Assembly (NCBI GenBank): GCA_017302455.1
Contig: JAFLDO010000030.1
Location: forward strand, 1-61,299
DNA from: Accumulibacter sp.
GTDB taxonomy: Bacteria; Pseudomonadota; Gammaproteobacteria; Burkholderiales; Rhodocyclaceae
Length of the DNA stretch: 61,299 nucleotides
Reading direction: 5' to 3'
Position 1 is the first letter of the stretch; each line of letters begins with the position of its first letter. Made by a program: the position numbers and the translations under genes. The notes under the pieces were generated by a model, which made no database searches, was not told the DNA's origin, and was given only the letters and a program-made list of their open reading frames with translations. Positions 43,901-52,972 of this stretch are shown piece by piece.

Positions 43901-44357
43901 CCTGCTGAGTCATTCCATCGCCAAGCGAGCACAGCACCACCGGTTGATCGGCGTCACCTTTCACCGCGTTGGCAACGCCAACCGCCTGCAGAGCCGAGTT
44001 GCCCACCGGCCCCACGAGGGACAGAATCCTGAGTTGCGGGCAACTCATATGCGCGTTCATTTGACGGCCCCGGCTGTGGGAGGCGTCTTTGTTGAAAAGC
44101 GCAAGAAAGAACTGCTGTGGGGCAATGCCACGGGCCATCATCAGAGCTTTGTCGCGGTAGTGGCAGTGGAGCCAGTCCTGCGGTCCCAGAAACGGACTCA
44201 GGGCTGCAGAGGCTTCGTGGCCTGCTCCGGAAACGTGAAAGACAGCCTCCCCTCGACCCGTGTATTCCTGCTCGATCAGATCGACCTCGCGCGACATCAC
44301 CATGGTCCGGTAAAGGGCTTTGAGGATATCCAGAGGTGCTGAGGCTTTGATTGCCAT
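40995..44357 (-). CDS. Fused 2-oxoacid dehydrogenase E1alpha-E1beta, lipoyl domain and ketoacyl synthase III
   Basis: From ATG 44357, with AGGAGA upstream, 1120 residues. Domains: E1alpha (about 10-305) with thiamine-diphosphate motif GDG at 146-148 and Asn176; E1beta (about 345-665) with GEDLED at 369-374; lipoyl domain (about 680-760) with Lys723 in LEADKA; FabH-type synthase (about 805-1120) with Cys917 in SSACSGY, His1048 in VPHQANQ and Asn1078 in SGNTSSS, the full KASIII triad. An E2 catalytic domain is absent. Inference: a 2-oxoacid is decarboxylated, the acyl group is carried on lipoate, and the synthase condenses it, perhaps with malonyl-ACP. An E3 from elsewhere would be needed. Region GC is lower than its flanks (33 of 60 bases at 42781-42840), suggesting transfer. 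Confidence 0.88.
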   Translation of the reverse strand: MAIKASAPLDILKALYRTMVMSREVDLIEQEYTGRGEAVFHVSGAGHEASAALSPFLGPQDWLHCHYRDKALMMARGIAPQQFFLALFNKDASHSRGRQMNAHMSCPQLRILSLVGPVGNSALQAVGVANAVKGDADQPVVLCSLGDGMTQQGEVLEALAHAVRENLPVLFLVQDNKLAISTSTTAKTFYQTPAGDASEFYGIPIHRINGRYPQTCLETFATLVAAMRKDRSPAIVIMDVDRLHSHTNADDQRIYRSVGELEQVKESGDPIVNLEIWLKAQGVPEDFFAGLGDSLRADLKIQASLAQRSPEPSPTRTALKPLPPTLEDPSSEYRGSPSATGEDNLVMLEAIREVLRKRMSEDERITLFGEDLEDPKGDVFGLTKGLSTTFPGRVRNSPLAEATIVGVSIGEALAGRRPVAFLQFADFLPIAYNQIVSELGSMHWRTDGGWEAPVIVMVTCGGYKPGLGPFHASSYEALAVHTPGVDVFMPSTAGDAAGLLNAAFESGRPTLFFYPKSCLNDRDNATSCDVEKQLIPLGRARTVRQGKDITLVGYGNTVKLCLQAAVALSSQGAEAEVIDLRTLQPWDRRTVAVSVEKTGRLVVVHEDNESAGMGAEIIAVMAETVARPFRVRRVARADTYVPCNFANQLEVLPSYKRLLETAVEMLGGHVGWELPPTAPRGCFLVEAIGSSPSDESVTVARWLVKPGDTIGEGDYIGDLEADKAAVELRSPASGLLEEILVPEGTMVKVGTPVLKVKIGEGEEGFKPLTKENPGQPRISDLRLAPATPVAPLVSHRDSQGLVGIQAVTSVKGSRVVTNLEIAGMCPEWETDDIFKRIGIETRPWIADGETVLFLATAAARKLLKQTGLTLADIDLILVSTGTPPAHTPSLAAMIQMNLNLDEADPILVPAYDFSSACSGYIFGLKQASDHLKLRQKDRVLLITAEVLSPQIDMADYGTAPVFADAATATLLVGSGRAGVMKLKVLETAIGTHGESGEILKLPANPGEKISMDGPKVYLGAVKYMPQALVDACRQLGMEPQNLDLVVPHQANQRIINALRQRMKLAEDQVYSNIGHSGNTSSSTIPLCLEELLPLATAGQKWGLTAFGGGFTFGGAVLEVV

Positions 44358-44866
44358 GGGTTCTCCTAGGACTCTAACCAGCATCTATCGACTTCGTGTC
44401 ACAGCCCGGGGCTAACGTGGTTTCCTCAAGATCCATGACCATCGTTCCCGACTGTCGGCGAATTCTCTTGAAAGACGGTTAGGCGTTCTCCGGGAGTTAG
44501 TCCCCAATCAAGGGCTTGTTCCACGTTTTCCGGGGTACTGGCGGTTTCTGACAACTGGATCAGGCAAGGCGATCCAGGGGGCATCGTGACAGGTTGCGAA
44601 AATCAGTCTGACAAGGCTGGTCACCCCCGGCGTGCCACACTCACGCCCGCTCGCGAAAGTGTCGGCATCAGACGCTCGCGACGGCGGCTTACCGGGTCGA
44701 CCGTCGATTCGATCTCGGGACTCTCATCGGGCGGCGCTGGGCGGCGGCCGCAGCCCGGGCGCCACAATCCCGGCGCGCGATCCGGGCGGCTGACGTTCAT
44801 CGAGAAGGGCCAGGACAGCTATCCCCGGCGTAATCCGGATCGCGCCCTGAGGGAGAATTCTGTGGC
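44358..44866. other. Intergenic 509 bases upstream of the fused enzyme gene
   Basis: This stretch holds the presumed promoter of the fused gene and a possible 52-residue reading frame (listed separately). The half nearer lpxD (about 44600-44860) is GC-rich with a long, featureless plus-strand open frame that looks accidental. No RNA gene or riboswitch is recognised. Confidence 0.4.
44426..44584 (-). CDS. Possible 52-residue reading frame upstream of the fused enzyme
   Basis: ATG 44584 to TGA 44426 encodes a peptide starting MPPGSPCLIQLSETAS and containing NVEQALDWGLTPGERLTVF. Its codon use has the relaxed third position of the fused gene rather than the GC-rich use of its surroundings. No ribosome site is visible, and a chance frame is a real alternative. 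If genuine, it would be a small partner or carrier-like factor; it lacks a recognisable phosphopantetheine site. Confidence 0.25.
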   Translation of the reverse strand: MPPGSPCLIQLSETASTPENVEQALDWGLTPGERLTVFQENSPTVGNDGHGS

Positions 44867-45883
44867 TCATTTCGAGCCTGCCGTTCTCTTGAGCGCATCG
44901 GCGAGGGCACCCAAGCGCCGCACATGCACCACATTCCTGAGCCAGTCAGCGTGTTTCATCAACGGCATCGACCCGGTGTACATTCCCGGCTCGGTAATCG
45001 ACTTGGTGACCAGCGTCATCGCCGAAACGACGGCGCCGTCGCAGATCTCCAGATGACCGACAACACCGGAGCCGCCGCCCATCATGACGCGGCGGCCGAT
45101 TGTGCTGCTGCCGGCAATGCCGACGCATCCGCAGATGATTGTGTGATCACCGATCACGCAGTTGTGGCCGATCTGAACCTGATTGTCGATCTTGACGTCG
45201 TTGCCGAGCACGGTGTCATCGATCGCACCGCGATCGATGGAGGTGTTCGCACCGATTTCGCAGTCATCGCCAATGACGACGCGGCCGACCTGCGGGATTT
45301 TTGCCCAGCCACCGTCGCCTTCCGAAAAGTCGGGCGCAAACCCGAAGCCATCGGCGCCGATCACCACGCCGGCATGGATGATCCCGCGCGCGCCAATCGA
45401 GCAGCGCGCGTAGATTGTGACGCGCGCGACGAGGCAGGTGTGGGCACCCACCGACACCTCGTCACCCAGGATACATCCCGGTCCGATGCGCGCACCTTCA
45501 CCAATCACGGCGCCGCGACCGATCGAAACATGTTCTGCGACGGAAGCGCTTTCAGGTACGCGCGCCCCGGCGTGGATGATGGCAGACGGATGGACGCCGC
45601 TGGCGTAGAGCGGTGGCGGACTGAAGAGTTGGGCCACCCGCGCGAAACAGACGTACGGGTTGGCAACCACCAGACGTGGCAGCGGCGTCAGGTCCCGGTC
45701 TGCAGCGCCGAGAATGACCGCCCCGGCACGCGAAGCCGCCAGATCGGAACGGTATCGTGAATTCGCCAGGAAGGTTATTTGGGTCGGCGTGGCCGAACGG
45801 ATTGTGCCGACGCCGGTGAGCGGCTGATTGACTTCGCCCACCATCTCGCCGCCGAGTTTCTGCTGAAGATCGCGCATGTACAT
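44867..45883 (-). CDS. lpxD: UDP-3-O-acylglucosamine N-acyltransferase LpxD
   Basis: From ATG 45883 (or 45877) the product is 338 residues. It has the LpxD N-terminal UDP-binding domain (TQITFLANSRY, AGAVIL) and a left-handed beta-helix of hexapeptide repeats (about 100-290) with the catalytic His segment QIGHNCVIGDHTIICG. It ends with VRRLGALADALKR. It acylates UDP-3-O-acyl-GlcN at N2 in lipid A synthesis using acyl-ACP. In most Gram-negatives it sits in a bamA-lpxA-lpxB cluster; here it stands alone. Confidence 0.93.
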   Translation of the reverse strand: MYMRDLQQKLGGEMVGEVNQPLTGVGTIRSATPTQITFLANSRYRSDLAASRAGAVILGAADRDLTPLPRLVVANPYVCFARVAQLFSPPPLYASGVHPSAIIHAGARVPESASVAEHVSIGRGAVIGEGARIGPGCILGDEVSVGAHTCLVARVTIYARCSIGARGIIHAGVVIGADGFGFAPDFSEGDGGWAKIPQVGRVVIGDDCEIGANTSIDRGAIDDTVLGNDVKIDNQVQIGHNCVIGDHTIICGCVGIAGSSTIGRRVMMGGGSGVVGHLEICDGAVVSAMTLVTKSITEPGMYTGSMPLMKHADWLRNVVHVRRLGALADALKRTAGSK

Positions 45884-46151
45884 GCCCGCATTTTCGCACG
45901 GGACAGGCTGCCGGGGATAGTCAAAGCCTTGCAACAACGGGTGGTTTCGATCCGCGCTTGACAGCGCCGAGCGAGCCGGAGATACTCTCCCGCCGGTCGG
46001 CGTTGTCTCCTCTTGCCATTTTCCTCCCCCGCTACCGCCTGAATTGGCCATCCGCTCCGCGTCGAGCGAGCGGCCTGCCGCGAGTTACCGAACTCGCTGC
46101 CATGTCCGGGAGGCGTGCGGCGCTCTTTTCTTGTTCTCTCCCTTCCTGCCC

Positions 46152-47717
46152 ATGACTCCGATCTTTCTCTACGACACGACCCTGCGTGACGGCTCGCAGC
46201 GTGAAGACATCTCGCTTTCCGTTGACGACAAGCTGACCATCGCGCAGCGCCTGGCCGCTTTCGGCATGCATTACATCGAATGCGGCTGGCCCGGTTCCAA
46301 CCCCAAGGACGCCGACTTCTTCGCGCGCGTCATGCGCATGAATCTGCCGGCGCGCCTGGCAGCCTTTGGACGGACGCGCAACGCCAACGGATCGTGTGAG
46401 GAGGACACCAACCTGCGCGCCCTGGTCGTCGCCGGTACGCCAGTGGTAACGCTGGTCGGCAAGGCCTGGGACTACCACGTGACGCATGTACTCTCGACGA
46501 CCCTCGAAGAGAACTTGGCGATGATTCGCGACAGCGTCTCCTGGATGAAGGCGCAGGGCAAGGAAGTCGTCTTCGACGCCGAGCATTTTTACGATGGTTT
46601 CCTGGCCAACCCGGACTACGCCGTGGCGACCCTGCGCGCGGCAGCCGACGGCGGGGCCGACTGGCTCGTGCTCTGCGAAACCAACGGCGGCAAGCTGCCA
46701 TGGGAAATGGAGTCGATCACCCGCGCGGTTGCCGAACGGCTGCCCGCAGCCCGAATCGGCGTGCATTGTCACAACGACACAGGCTGCGGCGTCGCCAATT
46801 CGCTGGCGGCCGTCCGTTCTGGCGCGACGATGGTACAGGGAACGATCAACGGCTATGGCGAGCGTGTCGGCAATGCCGACCTGGTGACCATCCTGCCCAA
46901 TCTGCAACTGAAGATGGGCTATTCCGTGCTGGCCGAGGAGCGCCTGCGCGAGTTGACCGCGCTTTCGCGCTATGTCGCCGAGGTGGCCAACCTGAAGCAC
47001 AACGACCACCAGCCCTATACGGGTCATTCGGCATTCGCGCACAAGGGGGGCATTCACGTCGCCGCGATCCTGAAGTCGCCGGATACCTACCAGCACATCG
47101 ACCCGGAGCAGGTGGGTAACCTGATGCGTTCGGTGACCTCGGAGTTGTCCGGTCGCGGCAACATCGTTCTGCAGGCGCGCCGCATGGGACTCGACCTCGA
47201 CAACGAGGCGGCACAGCATGTGCTGGCACAGATCAAGCACCTTGAGCACGAAGGCTTCACCTTCGAGGCAGCCGAGGCCAGTGTCGAACTGATGTTCCAC
47301 CGGCTGAGCCCACACTACCGCCGCCCCTTCGAACTCCTCGACTATTTCGCGATCACCGAAAGGCGGCATGGGCGTGGGCTGGTGGCCGAGGCAACGGTCA
47401 AGATCAAGGTCGGCCAGACCGTGAAATTCACCGCTGCCGAGGGCAACGGCCCGGTTAACGCACTGGCCAGCGCGCTGCAGGAGGCACTCGTCGAGGACTA
47501 TCCGGTTCTCCGCACAGTACGACTCGCCGACTACAAGGTGCGCATCCTGGGCGGTACGGCCGGCACGGCGGCCAATACCCGCGTCCTGATCGACTTCCAG
47601 AGCGGAACGGAAGCCTGGACCACCGTCGGCGCCAACGCCAACATCATTGACGCCAGTTGGCGGGCGCTCTCCGACAGTATGGAGTACGCGCTGATCCGGC
47701 TGACGGAAAAGGACTGA
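46152..47717 (+). CDS. cimA: (R)-citramalate synthase
   Basis: A 521-residue protein from ATG 46152. It shows the DRE-TIM signature [10 protein letters not shown], the metal and substrate site [17 protein letters not shown] and the GGIHVAAI loop. A C-terminal LeuA dimerisation/allosteric domain (about 395-515) begins near [13 protein letters not shown]. The fit is best with the citramalate-synthase branch rather than LeuA because of the [14 protein letters not shown] segment and length. It makes citramalate from pyruvate and acetyl-CoA, the first step of isoleucine from pyruvate. leuC follows in 64 bases. Confidence 0.85.
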   Translation: MTPIFLYDTTLRDGSQREDISLSVDDKLTIAQRLAAFGMHYIECGWPGSNPKDADFFARVMRMNLPARLAAFGRTRNANGSCEEDTNLRALVVAGTPVVTLVGKAWDYHVTHVLSTTLEENLAMIRDSVSWMKAQGKEVVFDAEHFYDGFLANPDYAVATLRAAADGGADWLVLCETNGGKLPWEMESITRAVAERLPAARIGVHCHNDTGCGVANSLAAVRSGATMVQGTINGYGERVGNADLVTILPNLQLKMGYSVLAEERLRELTALSRYVAEVANLKHNDHQPYTGHSAFAHKGGIHVAAILKSPDTYQHIDPEQVGNLMRSVTSELSGRGNIVLQARRMGLDLDNEAAQHVLAQIKHLEHEGFTFEAAEASVELMFHRLSPHYRRPFELLDYFAITERRHGRGLVAEATVKIKVGQTVKFTAAEGNGPVNALASALQEALVEDYPVLRTVRLADYKVRILGGTAGTAANTRVLIDFQSGTEAWTTVGANANIIDASWRALSDSMEYALIRLTEKD

Positions 47718-47781
47718 ATTGCGGCGACCAAAGCCCGCGAAATGCGATAATCTAGACTTTCCTTGGCCCGGCAAATTGATC

Positions 47782-49212
47782 ATGGCACGCACGCTTTACG
47801 ACAAACTCTGGGACGCGCACGTCGTCCATCAGGAAGGCAATGGCACGGCGTTGATTTATATCGACCGTCATCTGGTGCATGAAGTGACCAGCCCACAGGC
47901 TTTTGAAGGACTCAAGCTGGCTGGCCGCCGCCTGTGGCAGGCAAAGACGGTTCTCGCCACCCCCGATCACAACGTGCCGACCACCGACCGCGCCGCCGGC
48001 ATCGTCGATCCGGTCTCGCGGACCCAGGTGGAAACCCTCGACGCCAACTGCGCCGAGTTCGGCCTGAACGAATTCCGAATGGACGACAGCCGCCAGGGCA
48101 TCGTCCATGTCATCGGGCCCGAACAGGGTTTCACCCTGCCGGGGGCGACGCTGGTCTGCGGCGATTCGCATACCAGCACGCACGGCGCCTTCGCTGCGTT
48201 GGCCTTCGGCATCGGAACTTCCGAAGTCGAGCAGGTGCTGGCGACACAATGCCTGTGGCAGAAGAAGTCGAAGTCGATGCTGGTGCGAGTCGACGGCAAG
48301 CTGCCGGCCGGCGTGACCGCCAAGGATCTCGCGCTGGCGATCATCGGCAGAATCGGCACGGCGGGTGGCAATGGTTATGCCGTCGAGTTCGGCGGTAGCG
48401 CGATCCGCGGGCTGTCGATGGAAGGCCGCATGACGCTGTGCAACATGGCGATCGAAGCCGGTGCCCGTGCCGGCATGGTGGCCGCGGACGAAAAGACGAT
48501 CGCCTATGTCGAGGGCCGTCCACAGGCGCCAAGAGGTGCCGACTGGCAACAGGCGGTGGCGTACTGGCGCACCCTGCACTCGGATGACGGCGCCCAGTTC
48601 GACGCCGTGCTCGAATTCGACGCAGCAACGATCAGGCCGCAGGTGACCTGGGGCACGTCGCCGGAAATGGTGTCGTCGGTCGAAGACCGCGTGCCCGACC
48701 CGGCGGATGCGCCAAGTGCCGTCAAGAAAGCCGGTTGGGAACGGGCACTGGCCTACATGGGGCTGACCGCCGGCACACCGATCACCGAGATCGCCATCGA
48801 CAAGGCCTTCATCGGCTCGTGCACCAACTCGCGCATCGAAGACCTGCGTGAAGCCGCTGCCGTGGCGCGCTGGGCGGTTGCGCAGGGGCGCCGCGTCGCC
48901 GCCAATGTCCGCTTGGCCATCGTCGTTCCCGGCTCCGGTCTGGTCAAGTCCCAGGCCGAGGCGGAAGGGCTCGACAAGGACTTCCGCGCCGCCGGTTTCG
49001 AATGGCGGGAGCCCGGCTGTTCGATGTGCCTGGCGATGAATGCCGACCGCCTTGAGCCGGGGGAGCGTTGCGCCTCGACCTCGAATCGCAACTTCGAGGG
49101 GCGTCAGGGACAGGGTGGTCGCACCCATCTCGTATCACCGGCGATGGCGGCGGCAGCGGCCGTGTTCGGGCATTTCGTGGATATCCGCGGCTTGACCGGC
49201 GAGGCCCGGTGA
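47782..49212 (+). CDS. leuC: 3-isopropylmalate dehydratase large subunit
   Basis: From ATG 47782 the product is 476 residues, with the aconitase-type start KLWDAHVV, the [17 protein letters not shown] region and three cluster-binding cysteines in [10 protein letters not shown] and [10 protein letters not shown]. It binds a 4Fe-4S cluster and, with LeuD, isomerises 2- to 3-isopropylmalate; the same complex can act on citramalate made by the upstream cimA. The stop overlaps the next small frame by one base. Confidence 0.95.
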   Translation: MARTLYDKLWDAHVVHQEGNGTALIYIDRHLVHEVTSPQAFEGLKLAGRRLWQAKTVLATPDHNVPTTDRAAGIVDPVSRTQVETLDANCAEFGLNEFRMDDSRQGIVHVIGPEQGFTLPGATLVCGDSHTSTHGAFAALAFGIGTSEVEQVLATQCLWQKKSKSMLVRVDGKLPAGVTAKDLALAIIGRIGTAGGNGYAVEFGGSAIRGLSMEGRMTLCNMAIEAGARAGMVAADEKTIAYVEGRPQAPRGADWQQAVAYWRTLHSDDGAQFDAVLEFDAATIRPQVTWGTSPEMVSSVEDRVPDPADAPSAVKKAGWERALAYMGLTAGTPITEIAIDKAFIGSCTNSRIEDLREAAAVARWAVAQGRRVAANVRLAIVVPGSGLVKSQAEAEGLDKDFRAAGFEWREPGCSMCLAMNADRLEPGERCASTSNRNFEGRQGQGGRTHLVSPAMAAAAAVFGHFVDIRGLTGEAR

Positions 49213-49319
49213 TGACGGCAAACACTCTTCACCGCTGCGACGCACGCCAAGTCGCGCGCGCGATTGACCTGGATCTTCGAGGGGCTGGCATGGCCAGCCG
49301 GAAGGCAGACGACAAATGA
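49212..49319 (+). CDS. 35-residue frame joining leuC to leuD
   Basis: ATG 49212 overlaps the leuC stop, and its own TGA (49317-49319) overlaps the leuD ATG at 49316, so it bridges the two genes with no spacing. The peptide (starting MTANTLHRC, ending RKADDK) has no signal peptide. Other betaproteobacteria can carry a small entericidin-like gene here; this sequence does not resemble one. It could be a translation-coupling device with no functional product. Confidence 0.4.
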   Translation: MTANTLHRCDARQVARAIDLDLRGAGMASRKADDK

Positions 49320-49957
49320 AACCGTTCACCACCCTGCAGGGTCTGGTCGCCCCGCTCGACCGCGCCAATGTCGATACTGACGCGATCATCCCCAAACAGT
49401 TTCTCAAGTCGATCAAGCGCTCGGGCTTCGGCCCCAACGCTTTCGACGAATGGCGCTACCTGGATCGCGGCGAACCGGACCGCGATTGCGCGACGCGCCC
49501 GCTGAACCCGGATTTCGTTCTCAACCAGCCGCGCTACCAAGGTGCGTCGATCCTGCTCACGCGCGAAAATTTCGGCTGTGGTTCGAGCCGTGAGCACGCG
49601 CCTTGGGCGCTCGAGGATTATGGCTTCCGCGCCATCATCGCTCCGAGCTTCGCAGACATCTTCTTCAACAACTGCTTCAAGAACGGCATCCTGCCGATCG
49701 TTCTGGCTGCCACCACTGTCGATCGACTGTTCCAGGAGACCGCAGCACACGCCGGCTATAGCCTCAGCCTCGATCTCGCCGCGCAAACGGTCACCACACC
49801 GGCCGGCGAGGTGATTCCCTTTGTCGTCGATGGCGAGTGTAAACACCGCCTCTTCAACGGTCTCGACGACATCGGCCTGACCCTGCTGCACACCGACAAG
49901 ATCAAGGCCTACGAGGCGCGGCGCCAGGCCGAGGCGCAATGGCTGTTCCAGACATGA
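49316..49957 (+). CDS. leuD: 3-isopropylmalate dehydratase small subunit
   Basis: The 213-residue protein shows the swivel-domain motifs [32 protein letters not shown] and [16 protein letters not shown]. It completes the LeuC active site. Length is normal. Its stop overlaps the next gene start by four bases (ATGA). leuB is not within the window. Confidence 0.95.
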   Translation: MKPFTTLQGLVAPLDRANVDTDAIIPKQFLKSIKRSGFGPNAFDEWRYLDRGEPDRDCATRPLNPDFVLNQPRYQGASILLTRENFGCGSSREHAPWALEDYGFRAIIAPSFADIFFNNCFKNGILPIVLAATTVDRLFQETAAHAGYSLSLDLAAQTVTTPAGEVIPFVVDGECKHRLFNGLDDIGLTLLHTDKIKAYEARRQAEAQWLFQT

Positions 49958-50253
49958 AGCACGTGATCTGGGTCATGTGGCCGGCCTTTATCGCCGCCGG
50001 CATCGCCGAGACGCTGTTTTTCACGATGATCGATCCGCGGCAGTTGTACCTGTTCGGCGAACTCGTCGAATGGTCGCCGACAGCCACCTACTCGACGGGT
50101 TTCCTGCTCTTCTGGATGATCTGTATGTGCTCGAGCCTGATGACCTATTTCATGATGCCGCAACCGGCCAAGGATGCGCTGAAACAAGCCGCCGGCGATC
50201 GTGACGATCTGGCCCGGCCGAAACGCCGCGAGCCCTCCGGCGGCAACCGCTAG
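49954..50253 (+). CDS. Small two-helix membrane protein after leuD
   Basis: A 99-residue product from ATG 49954, overlapping the leuD stop. Two membrane helices ([20 protein letters not shown] and [19 protein letters not shown]) are separated by a short acidic loop, and the C-terminus is basic and soluble. Its family occurs widely in betaproteobacteria as far as I know, without function. Its stop shares the CTAG at 50250-50253 with the convergent metZ stop. Confidence 0.75.
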   Translation: MKHVIWVMWPAFIAAGIAETLFFTMIDPRQLYLFGELVEWSPTATYSTGFLLFWMICMCSSLMTYFMMPQPAKDALKQAAGDRDDLARPKRREPSGGNR

Positions 50254-51431
50254 ATCGACGACAGGCCGATTTCGAGGTCGGTCTGCAGATCGACCACGGC
50301 CTCGAGACCGACAGCAATGCGCAGCAGGTCGTCGCCGATGCCCGCGGCGGCGCGCTGTTCGGGCGTAAGCCGGCCATGCGTGGTCGAAGCGGGATGCGTC
50401 AGGGTCGTCTTCGTATCCCCGAGGTTGGCGGTGATCGACAGCAGACGACAGCTATCGACGACCTTCCAGGCTTCGGCGCGCGCTCCCTTGACAGTAAAGG
50501 AGACGATCGCACCACCGCTCTTCTGTTGCCGTCGCGCCAGTTCGAACTGTGGATGCGAGGGCAAGCCGGGATAGTAAACCCGTGCCACGCTGGGATGCTT
50601 CTCCAGCCACAACGCCAGTTGCATGGCCTTCGCCGATTGCGCTTCGAGGCGAATCTGGAGCGTCTCCAGCCCTTTCAGCAGCACCCAGGCGTTGAAGGCG
50701 GAAAGCGTCGGCCCGGCGGTTCGCAGAAACTTGAACACCTCGTCGGTGAGTAGCCTGGGCCCGGCAACAGCACCGCCGAGGACCCGCCCTTGACCGTCAA
50801 GAAACTTGGTCGCCGAATGGACGACCAGATCGGCGCCCAGGTCGAGCGGTCGTTGCAGAATCGGCGTGCAAAAGCAGTTATCGACCGCCACCAGGACACC
50901 CTGCGCGCGCGCGATGCCCACCAGCGCGGCGATGTCGGCGATTTCGGTCAGCGGATTCGACGGGGTTTCGAGGAAGAACATCTTCGTTTCAGGCTGTATC
51001 GCCGCGTGCCACGCGGCGACATCGGTCTGCGCAACAAAGGTCGTACGGATGCCGAAGCGCGGCATGATGGTGCCGAGCAATTGCTGCGTGGCTCCGAACA
51101 GGCCCGTCGACGCGACCACGTGGTCGCCGCTGCTGCACAGCGCCATGACCAGAGAGAGAATGGCCGACATTCCCGACGCCGTGGCCACGCACGCCTCGGC
51201 GCCCTCGAGGGCTGCCAGACGATCCTGGAAAGCGGCCACCGTCGGATTGGTGAAGCGCGAGTAGACGTTGCCGGCTTCCTCCCCCGAAAAGCGTGCAGCA
51301 GCCTGCGCCGCGCTGTCGAAGACAAAGCTCGATGTCAGGTACAGGGCCTCGCTGTGCTCGTTGAACTGGCTGCGTTCCTGGCCCTCGCGCACGGCCAGCG
51401 TTTCGAGGGAATAGTTGCGATCGAGTGCCAT
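50250..51431 (-). CDS. metZ: O-succinylhomoserine sulfhydrylase
   Basis: From ATG 51431 the product is 393 residues, a cystathionine-gamma-synthase-like PLP enzyme. Sequence signs are YSRFTNPTVAAFQDRLAALEG, the active-site Tyr region, and the lysine in HSATKFLDGQGRVLGG. It converts O-succinylhomoserine and sulfide to homocysteine in methionine synthesis. The order purF-metZ is typical in betaproteobacteria. It starts 5 bases after the purF stop, the last gene of the long minus-strand operon. Confidence 0.9.
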   Translation of the reverse strand: MALDRNYSLETLAVREGQERSQFNEHSEALYLTSSFVFDSAAQAAARFSGEEAGNVYSRFTNPTVAAFQDRLAALEGAEACVATASGMSAILSLVMALCSSGDHVVASTGLFGATQQLLGTIMPRFGIRTTFVAQTDVAAWHAAIQPETKMFFLETPSNPLTEIADIAALVGIARAQGVLVAVDNCFCTPILQRPLDLGADLVVHSATKFLDGQGRVLGGAVAGPRLLTDEVFKFLRTAGPTLSAFNAWVLLKGLETLQIRLEAQSAKAMQLALWLEKHPSVARVYYPGLPSHPQFELARRQQKSGGAIVSFTVKGARAEAWKVVDSCRLLSITANLGDTKTTLTHPASTTHGRLTPEQRAAAGIGDDLLRIAVGLEAVVDLQTDLEIGLSSI

Positions 51432-51436
51432 CGACT

Positions 51437-52963
51437 TCAGTCCACCGACATCAGGTTGAGTTGCAACTGCCTTGACGTCCAACGATCGTCCTTGGTCAAG
51501 GCATGGTGACCCTCCCGCGCCAGTTCGATGGCGTTGAGGTACTCCAGGCTGACATCGCCAGTAACGTAAGTACCATCAAAGCAGGAGGTGTCGAAGCTGG
51601 CGAGCGCCGGCTTGAGCTCACGAATCGACGCTTTCAGCGCGTCCAGATCCTGATAGACCAGCGCGTCGGCGCCGATCTCGAGGGCGATCTCCTCGCCGGT
51701 ACGACCGGTGGCAATGAGTTCGCCACGTGTCGGCATGTCGATTCCGTAAACGTTCGGAAAGCGCACGGGCGGCGACGCCGAAGCGAAGTAAACCTTCAGC
51801 GCGCCGGCGGCGCGTGCCATCTCGACGATCTCGCGGCTCGTCGTTCCGCGCACGATCGAATCATCGACCAGGAGGACGCGTTTGCCTTTGAATTCCTGCG
51901 CCACGGTGTTGAGTTTCTGCCGTACCGACCGCTTGCGCGTCGCCTGACCAGGCATGATGAAAGTACGTCCGATATAGCGGTTCTTGACGAAACCTTCGCG
52001 ATACGGGACGCCGATGCGCTGGGCCAGCTGCATTGCCGAAGGACGGCTCGAGTCGGGGATCGGGATGACCACATCGATCTGATCGACCGGAATGCGTTTG
52101 ATCAACTTGTCTGCCAGATGCTCACCCATCCGCAAACGCGCCTCATAGACGGACACGCCGTCGATCACCGAGTCTGGGCGTGCCAGGTAGACAAATTCGA
52201 AGATACAGGGCGAGAGTGTCGAAGTCACGGCGCACTGACGCTGATGCATGCGGTGCTCCAGGTCGATGAAGATCGCTTCGCCGGGAGCAACATCCCGAAG
52301 CACCTGGAAACCGAGGGTGTCGAGCGCCACCGACTCGGAAGCGAAAAGATACTCCGTGCCTTCGGGAGTCTCGTTGGTGCCGAAGACCAGCGGGCGGATG
52401 CCGAATGGATCGCGGAACGCCAGCATGCCATAACCGGCGATCATTGCGACCACCGCATAGGCTCCCCGGCAACGACGATGAACGGCGGCGACGGCGGCGA
52501 AGATCGTATCGAGATCCAGGCGGCAGCCCTGGGCTGTCGCCTGCAACTCGTGCGCCAGCGCATTGAGCAGGACTTCCGAGTCGGAGCTGGTGTTGATGTG
52601 CCGCAAGTCCTGACGGAACATCTCCTCCTTCAACTGTTCGGTGTTGGTCAGGTTGCCGTTGTGCCCAAGGACTATCCCGAACGGCGAGTTGACATAAAAG
52701 GGCTGCGAGAGTGCGGCATCGAACGCCGAACCGGCGGTGGGGTAGCGACAGTGGGCGATGCCCATGTTGCCCGGCAAGGCCCGCATGTTGCGGGTGCGGA
52801 AAACGTCGCGCACCAAGCCCGAACCCTTGTGCATGTGGAACGCATCATCCTCGGCCGTCGCAATACCGGCGGCATCCTGACCTCGGTGCTGCAGGACCAT
52901 CAGACCATCATACAGCAACTGGTTTACCGCCGTGGTGGCGACCACCCCGAGAATCCCGCACAT
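51437..52963 (-). CDS. purF: Amidophosphoribosyltransferase
   Basis: The 508-residue protein begins MCGILGVV, with the nucleophilic Cys2 of the Ntn-type glutaminase domain. The phosphoribosyltransferase domain (about 250-460) carries the PRPP-loop-like LLVDDSIVRGTT. It catalyses the first committed step of purine synthesis, PRPP plus glutamine to phosphoribosylamine. It is 9 bases after cvpA. Confidence 0.95.
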   Translation of the reverse strand: MCGILGVVATTAVNQLLYDGLMVLQHRGQDAAGIATAEDDAFHMHKGSGLVRDVFRTRNMRALPGNMGIAHCRYPTAGSAFDAALSQPFYVNSPFGIVLGHNGNLTNTEQLKEEMFRQDLRHINTSSDSEVLLNALAHELQATAQGCRLDLDTIFAAVAAVHRRCRGAYAVVAMIAGYGMLAFRDPFGIRPLVFGTNETPEGTEYLFASESVALDTLGFQVLRDVAPGEAIFIDLEHRMHQRQCAVTSTLSPCIFEFVYLARPDSVIDGVSVYEARLRMGEHLADKLIKRIPVDQIDVVIPIPDSSRPSAMQLAQRIGVPYREGFVKNRYIGRTFIMPGQATRKRSVRQKLNTVAQEFKGKRVLLVDDSIVRGTTSREIVEMARAAGALKVYFASASPPVRFPNVYGIDMPTRGELIATGRTGEEIALEIGADALVYQDLDALKASIRELKPALASFDTSCFDGTYVTGDVSLEYLNAIELAREGHHALTKDDRWTSRQLQLNLMSVD

Positions 52964-52972
52964 AGTCTGTTC

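Noticed and set aside
47752-49128. A 458-residue open frame antisense to leuC
   Set aside because: leuC has intact cluster cysteines and conserved motifs; the antisense frame has none.
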